A stretch of 64,000 bases of DNA from Conchocele bisecta. Lineage: Eukaryota > Mollusca > Bivalvia > Lucinida > Thyasiridae. The position numbers and the translations under genes are program-made. The notes below the pieces were generated by a model that did no database searches, was not told the origin of the DNA, and saw only the letters and a list, made by a program, of their open reading frames with translations. The stretch is taken from positions 62,175,968-62,239,967 of the forward strand of contig CM055273.1 of assembly GCA_029237695.1 (NCBI GenBank). Direction: 5' to 3'. Positions 53,307 through 63,955 of this stretch are shown here, piece after piece (position 1 is the stretch's first letter; the number at the start of each line of letters is the position of its first letter).

Positions 53307-53483
53307 TTAACCCTTAGACCGCTACTCACAACAATTGGCATCTGCTGTCGCTTTTATATCTTGCCTTATTTCTCAATAAAAACATGTGTCAAAGCATGTT
53401 GTAAATTATTCTAAAGAGCTGTCAAAGCATGTATAAATAAACAGCAGACGACAACAAAAATAAGATAGCGGTCTAAGGGTTAA
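53307..53483. mobile_element. TTAACCCTTAGACC MITE, internally deleted
   Basis: TTAACCCTTAGACCGCTACT ... AGATAGCGGTCTAAGGGTTAA. Same family as 46344-46589. Shares its right TTAA with the next element. Confidence 0.8.
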
Positions 53484-53715
53484 CCCTTTCAACCCTAACT
53501 AACTGGGATGGATTTTGATATGTTAATTTTCCGACCAATCCAATCATCGCAAAATGATTTTCAGACTAGCCCATTTATGAAAAGGTTATATTTCATATGA
53601 AAATTACTTGCAAAAGTGCAGATCCTGATGAGACGGCTCGTCACGAGCCGGCTCATCTGGATCTACGCTGTTTGCAAACACTACTATAAAGATATGTCGT
53701 GTTGAAATGGTTCAA
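53480..53715. mobile_element. TTAACCCTTTCAAC MITE, inverted copy abutting the previous one
   Basis: TTAACCCTTTCAACCCTAAC, centre CTGATGAGACGGCTCG-TCACGAGCCGGCTCATC. The right end decays to GTTGAAATGGTTCAA. Confidence 0.75.
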
Positions 53716-53859
53716 TTGCCTGTACAATAGGCAATGTTAAGATTTCCAAAGCAGAACTAGTTGAAGTTTTATAGTGAAAGGTCTCACTTCATCAGCTATC
53801 TCTCTTCAGCCACAGAACTACAGTGTCTTAGCCATACAAGAAGGGCATCGTTATCACTA

Positions 53860-54262
53860 AGCTAATCCCCTCGCTGGCAGCCTTGATAATAAAAAAACAA
53901 AGAAACGCATTTGCCTTACAAACATGGCGAACATCAGTCCTCAGTGACCTTGACCTTGGACGTGGGTCGTATGCAAAACAAGGCACCATCACTAAACATT
54001 GTGGCCAAATATTATCAAAATCAGTGAAGCGGTTCATAAGTTATTGAACAAAAAAAAACTTAACGCATTTGCCTTACACACAAGGTGAACATAAGTCCTC
54101 AGTGACCTTGGGAGATCGGATCCCTAGACAGACATTGTGGCCAAATATTATCAAAATCGGTGAAGCAGTTCAAAAGTTATTGAAAAATGAAAGGTGTTAC
54201 TAACTTACGTACACACATACATGGGCTAACACTGTATTCCCTCTTGCCTATCAGCGAGGGGA
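53860..54262. mobile_element. CCCCTCGCTGGCAGCC element
   Basis: TAATCCCCTCGCTGGCAGCC and inverted TATCAGCGAGGGGATAA. Two internal diverged copies of ACGCATTTGCCTTACA...TTGTGGCCAAATATTATCAA about 170 bases apart. Confidence 0.6.
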
Positions 54263-54426
54263 TAATAAACAATATTAGCACTTCAACAAGATTGTCACAC
54301 TAATGACTCAAAACTCAACTCTACCATAAACACACGTACAATGTGTTGAATTATCGCACACAATTATTTTCAACAATATACATATTCAGCTAAGAAGGAA
54401 GACAGAGAACAAACTAGTATTTGCTC

Positions 54427-54663
54427 TTAACTCTTTGCATGCTAGCGGCGAAAATATCCACCAAACGAATTAGGAGTATATGTTTTATTTCTCTCTGTAA
54501 ATATGTCTTGAAATTTCATTAGAATTGAGTCCTCAATTCTAATGAAATTCCAAGACATATTCATGATATTTACCGGGAGAAATACAAGAAAATATGATGA
54601 ATTATTGTCCGCTAGTTTTGAACTATTTATAGCCCACAAGTTTCCCAGCATGCAAAGAGTTAA
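54427..54663. mobile_element. TTAACTCTTTGCATGC palindromic MITE
   Basis: TTAACTCTTTGCATGCTAGC ... CAGCATGCAAAGAGTTAA. Centre TTTCATTAGAATTGAGTCC and inverse. The second copy at 61181-61424 is in the other sense. Confidence 0.8.
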
Positions 54664-54748
54664 TTTATCATCACAGTAACATAACCATTGCAATGTATTA
54701 TTCTCCTGCGACATATCCCAAAACAATATCATCACTCAAGTTGTGATT

Positions 54749-54943
54749 TAACCCTCCCTACGCTGGAGACGGAAATTGTCTTCTGCTGTTTTTCATTTTT
54801 TACCTTAATTCTTAACAAAAACTTGTTTTGACAGCACATGAGAATCGTCTCATGCGCTGTCAAAACAAGTTTTTGTCAAGAAATATTGAAAATAAAACAT
54901 TTCCAGCAGACGACAGCATTTAATTCAGCGTAGTAAGGGTTAA
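54749..54943. mobile_element. TTAACCC MITE, one central arm deleted
   Basis: TTAACCCTCCCTACGCTGGA ... AGCGTAGTAAGGGTTAA. Centre GACAGCACATGAGAATCGTC then CATGCGCTGTC. Confidence 0.8.
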
Positions 54944-55038
54944 GTGGTTAGTTGGCATTATCATAGTTCTTCATCGATCGCATGCTAGACTGGCCAGAAA
55001 AGTCATAATTCACATTTATCCGGTTATAGTTACTGATC

Positions 55039-55347
55039 AGTAGCCTATTTCACCAACATTGCAAAGTATACTTATCTAGCAAAGTATACTTTGAGGGAGA
55101 AATTTTCAATTTAAGGATAAATTTATTATTATTTTTAGTATACTGAATTTATTACATTATCACAGCCATTTTGGCTGTGATAATGTAATAAATTCAGTAT
55201 AATAATTCTGCATACTTTGAATCATTAAATATATGCAGTGGTTGGTTCTATATGACATAATGCATTTTGGGGAAAATAAATGATTACTCCCTCAAAGTAT
55301 ACTTTGCTAGACAAGTATACTTTGCAATTTTGATGAAATCGGCTACT
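55039..55347. mobile_element. AGTAGCC/AAAGTATAC MITE, full copy
   Basis: AGTAGCCTATTTCACCAACA to TTTTGATGAAATCGGCTACT; central palindrome about 60 bases. Confidence 0.85.
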
Positions 55348-55514
55348 GGTGCTACACTGGTGACACCTGTCATATGCCCAATTTTTTCCAGTCACAAGAT
55401 ATGTTTCTGCCAAATGACGAGATAACTCAAAACGTGTGTATTTAATGTGGTCGAGTATAAAATACAGCAAATGTTCTATCCAGATTTATCCATCTTGCTA
55501 AGTATGTTTATCAG

Positions 55515-55773
55515 CAGCCGATTTCATCAAAATTGCAAAGTATACTTTTCTAGCAAAGTATACTTCGAGGGAGAAATCATTTATTTTTCCCGAAATGCAT
55601 TATGTCATATAGAACTAACGACTGCATATATTTGATGATTAAAAGTATGCAGAATAATGTAATAAATTCAGTATAATAAAAAATAATAAATTTATCTTTA
55701 AATTGAAATTTTCTCCCTCAAAGTATGTTTTGCTAGATACGTGTACTTTGCAATGTTGGTGAAATCGGCTACA
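55515..55773. mobile_element. AGTAGCC/AAAGTATAC MITE, central hairpin half lost
   Basis: AGCCGATTTCATCAAAATTG to GTTGGTGAAATCGGCTAC. Only GTAATAAATTCAGTATAATA of the centre remains. Confidence 0.8.
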
Positions 55774-56278
55774 GATATTTGTCAGTAAGTCTATACTAGA
55801 TATTATATGGCCCCTACTACATGGGTCCGCTAACCTTACCTTTAACACGGCAACAAAATTGCTTTCCAACATTATTAAATAATAGCTTGGGCCAAGGTCC
55901 GACAAGATCGGGCTTATTGGATTGGTGACCAGTGTAGACCCTGATCAGATTGCATGGATGCATCCGCGCAGTCTTATCAGTGTCTACACTGTTCGCAATT
56001 TTATCGCCAATAAGAAAATGTGACCTATCGTAATACAAACGCTCGCGCTGGCAGGTTTGAGAAAATTCAACAATCAGACACACGGAAACACACACAGTCT
56101 AAACACAAAATACCCGTCACCTCTACCGAGACTGGGGGCATAAAAAACATCCATTAAAATCCAAAGAACAGTTGCTTATTGTCAGTGTGGAATATCAGAC
56201 ATGGATCTTGGATCAAGACTTTCAGTATTAAAGGAAATAATCCCGGTTCTGTCAGATTATTGCCGATTTATCACAAAT

Positions 56279-56556
56279 CTATCTAAATAGCCACTGCAGG
56301 ATTGTGTGGACGATGAGAATTATTCCGAGAACGATCCAGTGTTGGCTTTGTGGCAGGAATCCCTGGGAGGCAGCATGTTGTTGTTGTTGTTGCTGTTGTT
56401 GCTGTTGTTGTTGTAATGCTGTGAGCTGCCGATGAACAGTGTGTACGAGTGTGTTCGTTTCCTGTTGCAGTTTTAGAATCGGCTCCATCACTCGCGTCAA
56501 CACGTCCTCCGACAGCTTGGTCTTGGCGTTTGACACATTTCTGCTTGTCCGTTTGC
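56279..56556 (-). CDS. OSBPL8: OSBPL8 last coding exon (coiled segment, polyQ, membrane anchor)
   Basis: Acceptor CCCATTCAG. Reads KRTSRNVSNAKTKLSEDVLT, RVMEPILKLQQETNTLVHTV (helical), 12 Gln (56378-56413, mostly CAA) and HAASQGFLPQSQ. The hydrophobic HWIVLGIILIVHTILQWLF-R then ends at TAG (56279-56281). The tail anchor keeps ORP5/8 in the ER. Confidence 0.92.
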
Positions 56557-59500
56557 CTGAATGGGAATTGTAAGGTATCATTGTAAAGTAACTAATACAC
56601 AGATTATAATCAAATGAAATGTGCGTATCAACTATTCATCGAACAATCAATGCAGGGCGATATTTTGCCGACGATGCCATTCACGTTACGGACACGAAAT
56701 TGATATGGTTTTCACAATTCAATGCTTTGGAATGCCAAATTACACAAGAAATAGACGTTATTGGCCGGTACATTTTACGACTAATAAAATTAAATTCTCA
56801 CAAAGAATCGACACAAACCAGACCAGCAGTCTGGAATCTGCTCTTGGTTCGGTTTTGTGCATTATATCAAGTATATGAACCATTGAAAATTTTGTGAATG
56901 AGGTAAAATCTATCACATAGTGAACTAAGTATCGTGTTTCATATCATATCGTAAGCGTATCATTACGCCGCTATTATCAATACGGTCGGAGTGAGTACTG
57001 CAGACAGGCATCTGTGGGTAGAACATGCATAACAAAATATATTTGAGCTTTTGATCGATGATAAGATAGATAAATTGATTGAGTGAATAGAGTTGATGTA
57101 TGCTATTATATTCAGCATTTAATTACTATTTTATGGCATGCACCATTCAAAGATTCCTTGGCCCTAACCTTATTTAGCTGCCTAGAATCTGGGGGCCGTT
57201 TCACTAAACTTTGTACGACTAAAATGTTCATAAGTGCAAGTGTAGTCTGTAAATTTCAAATTAATAATGCGTTCTTGTAAACAATTATTGGATTTACATT
57301 TATTGAGCATAGGCTGCATATGCAGCCTATGCTCAACAAATGTAAATCCATGAATTGAAATTTTCAGTCGATCCTAAATTACAAACATTTTAGTCGTACA
57401 AAGTTTAGTGAATGCTCAATAAATGTAAATACATCAATTGAAATTTTCAGACGATCCTAAATTACGAACATTTTAGTCGTACAAAGTTTAGTGAAACGGG
57501 CCCCAGTACAGCAACTATGGTTAGTACAATGAGTGGATAAGCTGATTGCATCTGTGCCACCACTAAGAAGGGTCCTTCCATCGTTTGCAACTAGCGTAAT
57601 CCCAGATGAGCCTGTGCATCAGGTCTGATCAGGGCCAAAGCCGTTCACCATTAGTTCATTAAGGTTCCTTAATACATACAGCAAAACGATTAGCTTCTAA
57701 CCTGTTTTTTGAATGACTATCAGGATCAATAAAGGCAGCATATTTATTAAGATTCGTCTCGGAAGGCGATCCATTGAAGATCAGAGCAAACCAAGGTTGG
57801 CCTGTACATTTGTGCAGCTAGATCACTCCCTACCCAATTTGTTAACTTACGTAGGCCTGGCTCGGACGAGTCACTGTCATGTTTCACATCAATCTCTGCC
57901 GTAGAACTCCCGCTCTCCTCGCCGAGAACCTTTAATCGTTTCACCGCGGGTCGCTGGACGGTCCGAGACCCGTGTCTGGGAGCGGCTATACCCGCGGATT
58001 TCTGATTGTCTCCAGGCTTTTGTTCCAGGCTCGTGATGCTTAACGTTCGCACGATCGGTGTCCGGTGTTTGGTCCACGTTGTCACTATGTAGTCCCACTC
58101 ATACTGAATATTGTCGTTCGTTATGTCCCAAGGTCGCATGCTGTGAGATAAAGATTTATACTAGTACAGTGGGACCTCTCTAAACAGGACACCCTGTTGA
58201 CAGGGTGTCCTGTTTAGAGAGGTTCCACTGTTGTTGACATATCTATCACTAAATTACTATGATTAATAAATGTAAATCCAATAATTGTAATACAAGAAAA
58301 CATTGTTAATGTGAAATTTACACTTTTGCACTTACAAACATTTTAGTCGTACGAAGTTTAGTGAAACGGGCCCCAGGAGTGTCACATTACGTTTCTTGTC
58401 TGAATTTTTAAAAGACACTTCGGACATTTACGTGGTAATGGTCTCAATTTTCAAACAATTCCGACAAACGTGTCCCTTTTCACATACACATTGTGGATTG
58501 GCATTCATTATGGCATGGGCAATTATAGGAACCTTTCTTTATATACTGGTAAAACCAGTTTGTGATTGCAAATCGGAGTGTGCAAAATCCCATAAGGTGA
58601 AGGGATCATAAACTATTTGTACTGCCAATTGGTTGTGACGGTATGCCATGAAAGTTTGGAACACATGCGCTTGTATAGTAGTTAGTATTTGTGAATTCCA
58701 ATTAAATATTTCCAAATCCTTGACTTTGATGTAGGCATAAGCAGGGGTCGTAGATTTCAAACAGCCTGATGTAAGTGTGCTCCATTAGGAAGTTAAGAAA
58801 TTTACCTTGTCACAGACGGACGGACGGATGATCCGACCCCAGTATACACCCACGACTTGTTGTGGTTGGGTATAGTTATAAAATCAATGCCCATTATTTG
58901 TCCAATTCAGAACCACAGGTTATGGCAACATATTCTGGAAAAGTATTCAGCCAATCGTTAGAGGATCGCATACAGAACTTACTCTATATATTTGTATAGC
59001 CAATCGCTAGAGATGGGGTCGCGTTCGAACAGCTGAGGCACCCAGTCAGCCAGCGTGGCCTTCCTCTCCTTGGCATCCTGTCTCTGTCTCTCCTCGAGGA
59101 TAAACTTCTCCTGGGTGGCCGCGTGCATGTCCGACACCGTCACGGCGTCACTCACTCCCTTCCACATCCTAAACATAGTTGTGTATCGACAACACTTCAT
59201 TACTCTTGTATTGCATATATCTTAACCCTTCCTATGCTGTTGACGGAAATTGTCGTCTGCTGTTTTTCATTTTTGCTTTAATTCTTAACAAAAAACTGGT
59301 TTTGACAGCACATGAGAATCTTCTCCACTGGAGAAAACCAGGTTTTTGTCGAGAAATATTGAAAATAAAACATTTCCAGCAGACGACAACATTTAATTCA
59401 ACGTAGTAAGGGTTAACTCCTCCCTTTCTGTATGCAGACTGTTACATACATATGTCGGTAAAGCAAGTTATGTTGCTCAAACTAATTGAACTAAACACGT

Positions 59501-62500
59501 CAAGAAGGTTAACCCTTTTAATCTTATGTAATCAGAAAGGACAATTCCGGTTTTTTGTTCAGAGCATTCCATTGTGACAAATACTATGTATTTCGATGGT
59601 CAACAGTTTCTCCCAGTAGATCAGTAGATGTCATCTAATGCAGTATCTGATTACAGAAAAAGAGTCTACAAACAGCAGTTCTCATTGCTATCACAATATC
59701 AAGCTTTCAGCAAGCAACATTGACAGATCAAATCCCATAAAATGGTTTATTTACCATACCTTTCTGACTCCATTTCTCCCTGAAGTTCTATAGGCACGGT
59801 ATAGCGTGGTAGTCGTGCTGCCCTAACATCGGGGGTGGGTGACCAAAACGACCGCCGCTCCTGTTGACAATAGCACATTAAGTAAGTTTTCATGGACTAC
59901 GGGACGCACATTTAGTGCAGAGAAATTCCAAACCTTTACATTCTGACGATATGCCACTTTGCCCATCAAAACTATATGTTGTAACCACCAATGAAATTAA
60001 GATGGTTAAAAAGAGTGATCATAACATTTTGTTTGTTTGTTTGTTTGTTTGTTTATTGCTGTCACGTAATGCCGGGCCAACGGGTTCGATCCCGTATTTG
60101 AACTGCTGCATTGGGGGGAAAATCCTAAAATCAAAACGGAATATTTACATAGAGAAAAAATTCGGCCCTGAAATTAGAATAACCGGACCTGGTGCCAGGT
60201 CCATACCATACCAAGTTACTTGGCCCCTTCCCCTAAAATAGAATTATGAATAATAGTAATACTCACATAAGGGAAAACCAGATTCAACTGTCACATACAA
60301 TAATACCAACGACATACGTGAGGACCAAACCAGGTCTTCAGTCGGGAGTCCAATACGGATGATTTCTGATCGTTAAATTACCCAGCACATGCCCTCACCA
60401 GCCACCCACTGAACATTTTGTAGAGTAATGGAAATACCAGCGAAAAATAGTTATAATTGTCATATTGTGCCAATAAAAAGGCATTTTGCATGTAGGTTTA
60501 ACAAAATAGACCCAAATCCCAATGTCTGCAAACAGTATAGATCCAGATAAAATGAGATGGTTCAAAACAAGCCGTCTCATCAAGATCTTCACTGTCTGTG
60601 GATTATTTCTGAAATTTAACACAATTTCCCCTTTATATCTGTCAGATTAATATGATAGTATAAACTCACCAAGGGAAAGTCCATTCATTACTTAGGGATA
60701 ACTTGGTCCACTAGTCACCACCTACCCTGGTGGCCTCATCATTGGTGTAGATTGAGAAATTCAATTTTTGCAAAACGCAGATCCAGTAGCCTATTTCATC
60801 AACATTGCAAAGTATACTTTTCTAGCAAAGTATACTTTGAGGGAGAAATTTTCAATTTTATGATAAATTTATTAATTTTTATTATACTGAATTTATTACA
60901 TTATCACAGCCATTTTGGCTGTGATAATGTAATACATTCAGTATAATAATTCTGCATACTTTTAATCATCAAATATATGCAGTAGTTAGTTCTGTATGAA
61001 ATAATGCATTTTGGGAAAAGTAAATAATTACTCCCTCAAAGTATACTTTGCTAGAAAAGTATACTTTGCAATTTTGATGAAATCGGCTACTGATGAGCCG
61101 GCTAAAAGCGAGCCATCTCATTTGCATCTTCGGTGTTACTGGATAGATTCCCGAATTTTACACTATTACCCCTTGTCCAATTAACTCTTTGCATGCTGGG
61201 AAATTTGTGGGCTATAAATAGTTCAAAAATAGCAGATGACAATTCATTATATTTTCTTTTATTTCTCCTTATAAATGTCATGAATATGTCTTGGAATTTC
61301 ATTAGAATTGTGTCCGGAGGACACAATTCTAATGAAATTTCAAGACATATTTACAGAGAGAAATAAAACATATACTCCTAATTCGTTAGGCGGATATTTT
61401 CGCCGCTAGCACGCAAAGAGTTAATAGACTATTAACAGGTCATGCTAGTTCATACTGAGGCATGACTTGGTCAAATATACGCCCACATACCCCTGTGGCC
61501 TTGTCCTTGATGTAGATATCGCTGTCCCAGTGGCCGTCCAGGTGGGCGAGGGTATCGGAGCCCATCTTTATCTTACCGCTCACTTTGTTGGACACCTCAC
61601 CGATACCCAGGAACGGCTGAAATACAACAGAGAAATATCGTGAAAACTTGTGGCATTCACCGGATACGAATATCTGGGTTATAACTAATTGAAAACTAAC
61701 GTTTCAGTGGTCTAACGGCATCACATGATGTTACCGAATGACGTCCATGTAATGACACATTGTAAACAAGTCCGCATTCTTTTCAATGAAATCCACATCA
61801 AATTTCCTCATTCTGTAGGATAAAACATGACGTGATAAAGAGAATACCATGCTAGTGTATTTTGATTTTAAGATTATCAGGCGAGCCTCGGAATTCCTAC
61901 GCATTTCCTAGCATTGCCGGCTAAACTTGATATCAAAACACACTAGCCTGGCATTCTCTATGTAAAATAAGACCGCTACCCTGGATTGACAAAGTATACT
62001 TTGAGGGAGTAATCATTTATTTTCCTGAAATGCATTATTTCATATAGAACTGACAAATGCATATATTTCATGATTAAAAGTATGCAGAATTATTATACTG
62101 AATTTATTACATTATCACAGCCAAATTGGCTGTGATAATGTAATAAATTCAGTATAATAAAAATTAATAAATTTATCCTAAAATTGAAAATTTCTCCCTC
62201 AAAGTATACTTTGCTAGAAAAGTATACTTTGCAATTTTGATGAAATAGGCAACTGGTCAGCATCAATGCAACACAGCATTTTGTTACAAGTCTGTGTGAT
62301 GTTGGTCAACATGCAGCTATGTACTGTCATTTCGGCTAATTCTGCGCATCGGCTAATGCGCAATTCACGTCAAATTTAGCCTTGCGTACGTCATAATAAA
62401 ATATGTGGATTTTGGGAATAAACAAGCTGATTAATTGCTACACTGTTGCACAATTTTATCACATTCCGATAGTTTGGTAAAAAGTTATTCAGAATATAGT

Positions 62501-63551
62501 CAAAAATCCTCAGACCCTGCTGTCAGATGGAAAAGCTGTCTTATTGACTAAATTAACAGTTCAACTAAGAAACGTCACTGGATAGTTCTGCTTCAACTTT
62601 AATACCAATTTTCCTATGCTGATCCAGTATGCTGTTCGCCATTTTTGTTTACACTACCAGATGTGCAGCATTATCAGAAAGAACTGTGACGTTGCAAACA
62701 CGCAATGTGATGTCATACATTACACAATTTACGTCACTTACTGACGTCAGAACGTTATGACATTTTACCTGCACAAACTTCTTTGAATTTAGTTGAATAT
62801 TCAGGGAATTTTTACTGAATATAGGAATGTTAATGACAGAATTAGCCGACACTATTGTACCTACTGTCTGTTTCACGAAACCTGCCCAAATTTTACGGCC
62901 ATATAAACAATGCAAAAACAATTATTTTTTTTCGATAATATTAAATGTTTATCAAAATTTAAGAATGAGCCTTCTTTTTATTACGTGAAATTTGGTCAAA
63001 TATTGATTTTATTACGAAAAATTAGTTCTCTATGGGAATTTAACGTGGGGAAAAAAGAGGTGGAGAACCTGGAGGAGGAGTCGAAAGACGAAAGAATTTG
63101 GAAATTGATTCTGAAATCTAGCTAGATAGCTTGGAAATGATCTAAGAAAATCGGTTCACTATTTCTGAAATTAGAAAAATTTCCCCATGTTAAATCCCTA
63201 TAGACATCTTCACATAGTATGGGGAAGATGTCTATGGGGATTTAACATGGAGAATTTTTTTTCCGCAATAAAATCAAAATTGGATCAAATTTCACGAAAT
63301 AAAACGTAGGCTCATTCTTCTTAAAAAAATTATAATTTAATATTATCAAAAAATATATTGTTTTTGCATTATTTATATAGCCGTAAAATTTGGGCAGGTT
63401 TCGTGAAACAGACAGTAATAAATACATGCACAGAGCTATAACGAGTTGCTCACCTTCAGCTTAAACTCCATATCACAGCGGTAGCCAGTTTTGGAACAGA
63501 CAATAGACACCTTACCCCCCATCTCCATCGTTAATGTACCAATGAGGATCC
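56279..63551 (-). CDS. OSBPL8: Oxysterol-binding protein-related protein 8-like, C-terminal six coding exons
   Basis: Lipid-transfer protein of the ORP5/ORP8 class: at ER-plasma membrane contacts it exchanges phosphatidylserine for PI4P. Exons (minus) 63454-63551, 61491-61616, 59760-59860, 58983-59168, 57851-58140 and 56279-56556 join in consistent phases, giving about 359 residues. Visible are the second half of the ORD (LTMEMGGKVSIVCSKTGYRC, PFLGIGEVSNKVSGKIKMGS, HWDSDIYIKDKATG), FWSPTPDVRAARLPRYTVPI, the conserved helix HAATQEKFILEERQRQDAKE, and DMRPWDITND. A Ser-rich linker, a polyQ run and a C-terminal membrane anchor (HWIVLGIILIVHTILQWLF) follow. The anchor separates ORP5/8 from other ORPs. 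The PH domain and EQVSHHPP motif must lie right of the window. Confidence 0.92.
57191..57504. mobile_element. Palindromic MITE, GGGCCGTTTCACTAAAC family, with duplicated right arm
   Basis: GGGGGCCGTTTCACTAAACT start, central GAGCATAGGCTGCATATGCA palindrome. The right terminal arm occurs twice (to about 57413 and to 57504). Confidence 0.8.
57851..58140 (-). CDS. OSBPL8: OSBPL8 exon (ORD end and Ser-rich linker)
   Basis: Acceptor ATCTCACAG, donor GTAAGT. MRPWDITNDNIQYEWDYIVT closes the ORD; then KHRTPIVRTLSITSLEQKPG and an Arg/Ser-rich linker with EESGSSTAEIDVKHDSDSSE, which has potential CK2-type acidic phosphosites. Flanked by palindromic MITEs. Confidence 0.9.
58165..58231. mobile_element. 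67-bp perfect palindrome (fused transposon ends)
   Basis: TACAGTGGGACCTCTCTAAA...GGACACCCTGTTGACAGGGTGTCC...TTTAGAGAGGTTCCACTGT. Sister of 29042-29112. Only 25 bases from the OSBPL8 exon at 57851-58140. Confidence 0.7.
58260..58374. mobile_element. Half MITE, GGGCCGTTTCACTAAAC family
   Basis: Right half only: AATAAATGTAAATCCAATAA to GTTTAGTGAAACGGGCCCC. Confidence 0.7.
58983..59168 (-). CDS. OSBPL8: OSBPL8 exon (end of ORD)
   Basis: Acceptor TGTTTAG, donor GTAAGT. MWKGVSDAVTVSDMHAATQE, KFILEERQRQDAKERK and DWVPQLFERDPISSDWLYKY. In ORPs the basic and acidic residues of the ATQEKxxLEExQR helix help bind the lipid head group. Confidence 0.93.
59223..59416. mobile_element. TTAACCC palindromic MITE
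   Basis: TTAACCCTTCCTATGCTGTT ... CAACGTAGTAAGGGTTAA. GTCGTCTGCTG/CAGCAGACGAC; centre GAGAATCTTCTCC-ACT-GGAGAA, one outer arm lost. Confidence 0.8.
59760..59860 (-). CDS. OSBPL8: OSBPL8 exon (ORD)
   Basis: Acceptor GTCAACAG, then ERRSFWSPTPDVRAARLPRY and TVPIELQGEMESE plus two bases; donor GTATGG. FWSPTP, RLPRYTVP and ESER match the ORP5/8 family. Confidence 0.9.
60025..60410 (-). mobile_element. SINE-like copy with (TTTG)n tail
   Basis: (TTTG)n at 60029-60056, GCCGGGCCAACGGGTTCGAT, GGACCTGGTGCCAGGTCC, GGTCTTCAGTCGGGAGTCC. Best 5'-3' coverage of the 18985 family. No clear target duplication seen. Confidence 0.7.
60520..60705. mobile_element. TTAACCCTTTCAAC-family MITE, diverged
   Basis: TCTGCAAACAGTATAGATCC, GATGGTTCAAAACAAGCCGT, CAAGATCTTCACTGTCTG. 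Ends decayed. Confidence 0.5.
60785..61091. mobile_element. AGTAGCC/AAAGTATAC MITE, full copy
   Basis: AGTAGCCTATTTCATCAACA to TTTTGATGAAATCGGCTACT. It sits between AACGCAGATCC and GATGAGCCGGCT, inside another MITE relic of the TTAACCCTTTCAAC type. Confidence 0.85.
61181..61424. mobile_element. TTAACTCTTTGCATGC palindromic MITE, full copy
   Basis: TTAACTCTTTGCATGCTGGG ... CTAGCACGCAAAGAGTTAA. Centre TTTCATTAGAATTGTGTCCG and inverse (61294-61336). Confidence 0.85.
61491..61616 (-). CDS. OSBPL8: OSBPL8 exon (ORD)
   Basis: Acceptor GTATTTCAG, 42 codons: PFLGIGEVSNKVSGKIKMGS, DTLAHLDGHWDSDIYIKDKA-TG; donor GTATGT. Phase 0 on both sides. Confidence 0.92.
61990..62254. mobile_element. AGTAGCC/AAAGTATAC MITE, one end truncated
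   Basis: AAAGTATACTTTGAGGGAGT to TTTTGATGAAATAGGCAACT; central palindrome intact. Confidence 0.8.
62861..63417. mobile_element. Full CTGTCTGTTTCACGAAACC MITE, TA-flanked
   Basis: TACTGTCTGTTTCACGAAAC ... GTTTCGTGAAACAGACAGTA, about 100-base imperfect terminal repeats. Inner hairpin ATTTCCCCATGTTAAATCCC...GGGGATTTAACATGG (63179-63250). TA duplication suggests a Tc1/mariner-type mobiliser. Reference copy for 7989, 31267 and 9480. Confidence 0.8.
63454..63551 (-). CDS. OSBPL8: OSBPL8 exon (ORD beta strands), first in window
   Basis: Acceptor GTTTTGCAG, then ILIGTLTMEMGGKVSIVCSK and TGYRCDMEFKLK; donor GTGAGC. Two leading bases complete a codon from the previous exon, which lies outside the window. 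Confidence 0.9.
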
Positions 63552-63717
63552 CTGCAAAACACAAATGCTCCGTCTCTAGTCTATGGCAGAGGGAAAATGT
63601 GGCAATATGTCTATGATGATTAAGCTATACTGAGTTGCTAAGGTGTACGGCATGACCGAACTGGTGCTGTCAGTTTTCTAAACTTTATTATATAACGCTA
63701 CCAACAGTTTTGCATTT

Positions 63718-63955
63718 GTAGCTATGACTGGAGATATCGGGCTCATGATATTTGTAGCCAGTCTAGCTCATGATCTGCTAGCACAATGCTGCAACTTGAT
63801 AATGATCTACCGGTAAACTGCTTATTAGAAGCCTAACAGGTGTTTCAATGACTGAATAGCGAACAGGGCAAACCCAGATCAGACTACGCATGCGCAGTCT
63901 GGTCTGGGTTTACACTGGTCGCCAACATTCAAAGCCCCATTTCTCAAGTTAGTCA
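63718..63955. repeat. GTGACTGGAG dispersed repeat, nearly complete
   Basis: ATGACTGGAGATATCGGGCT ... ACGCATGCGCAGTCTGGTCT ... CACTGGTCGCC ... CCCCATTTCTC. Imperfect inverted ends. Confidence 0.5.

Noticed and set aside
56619..56897. Two overlapping plus-strand frames of 85-92 codons
   Set aside because: They lie in the OSBPL8 intron on the opposite strand, in two different frames, without domain similarity.
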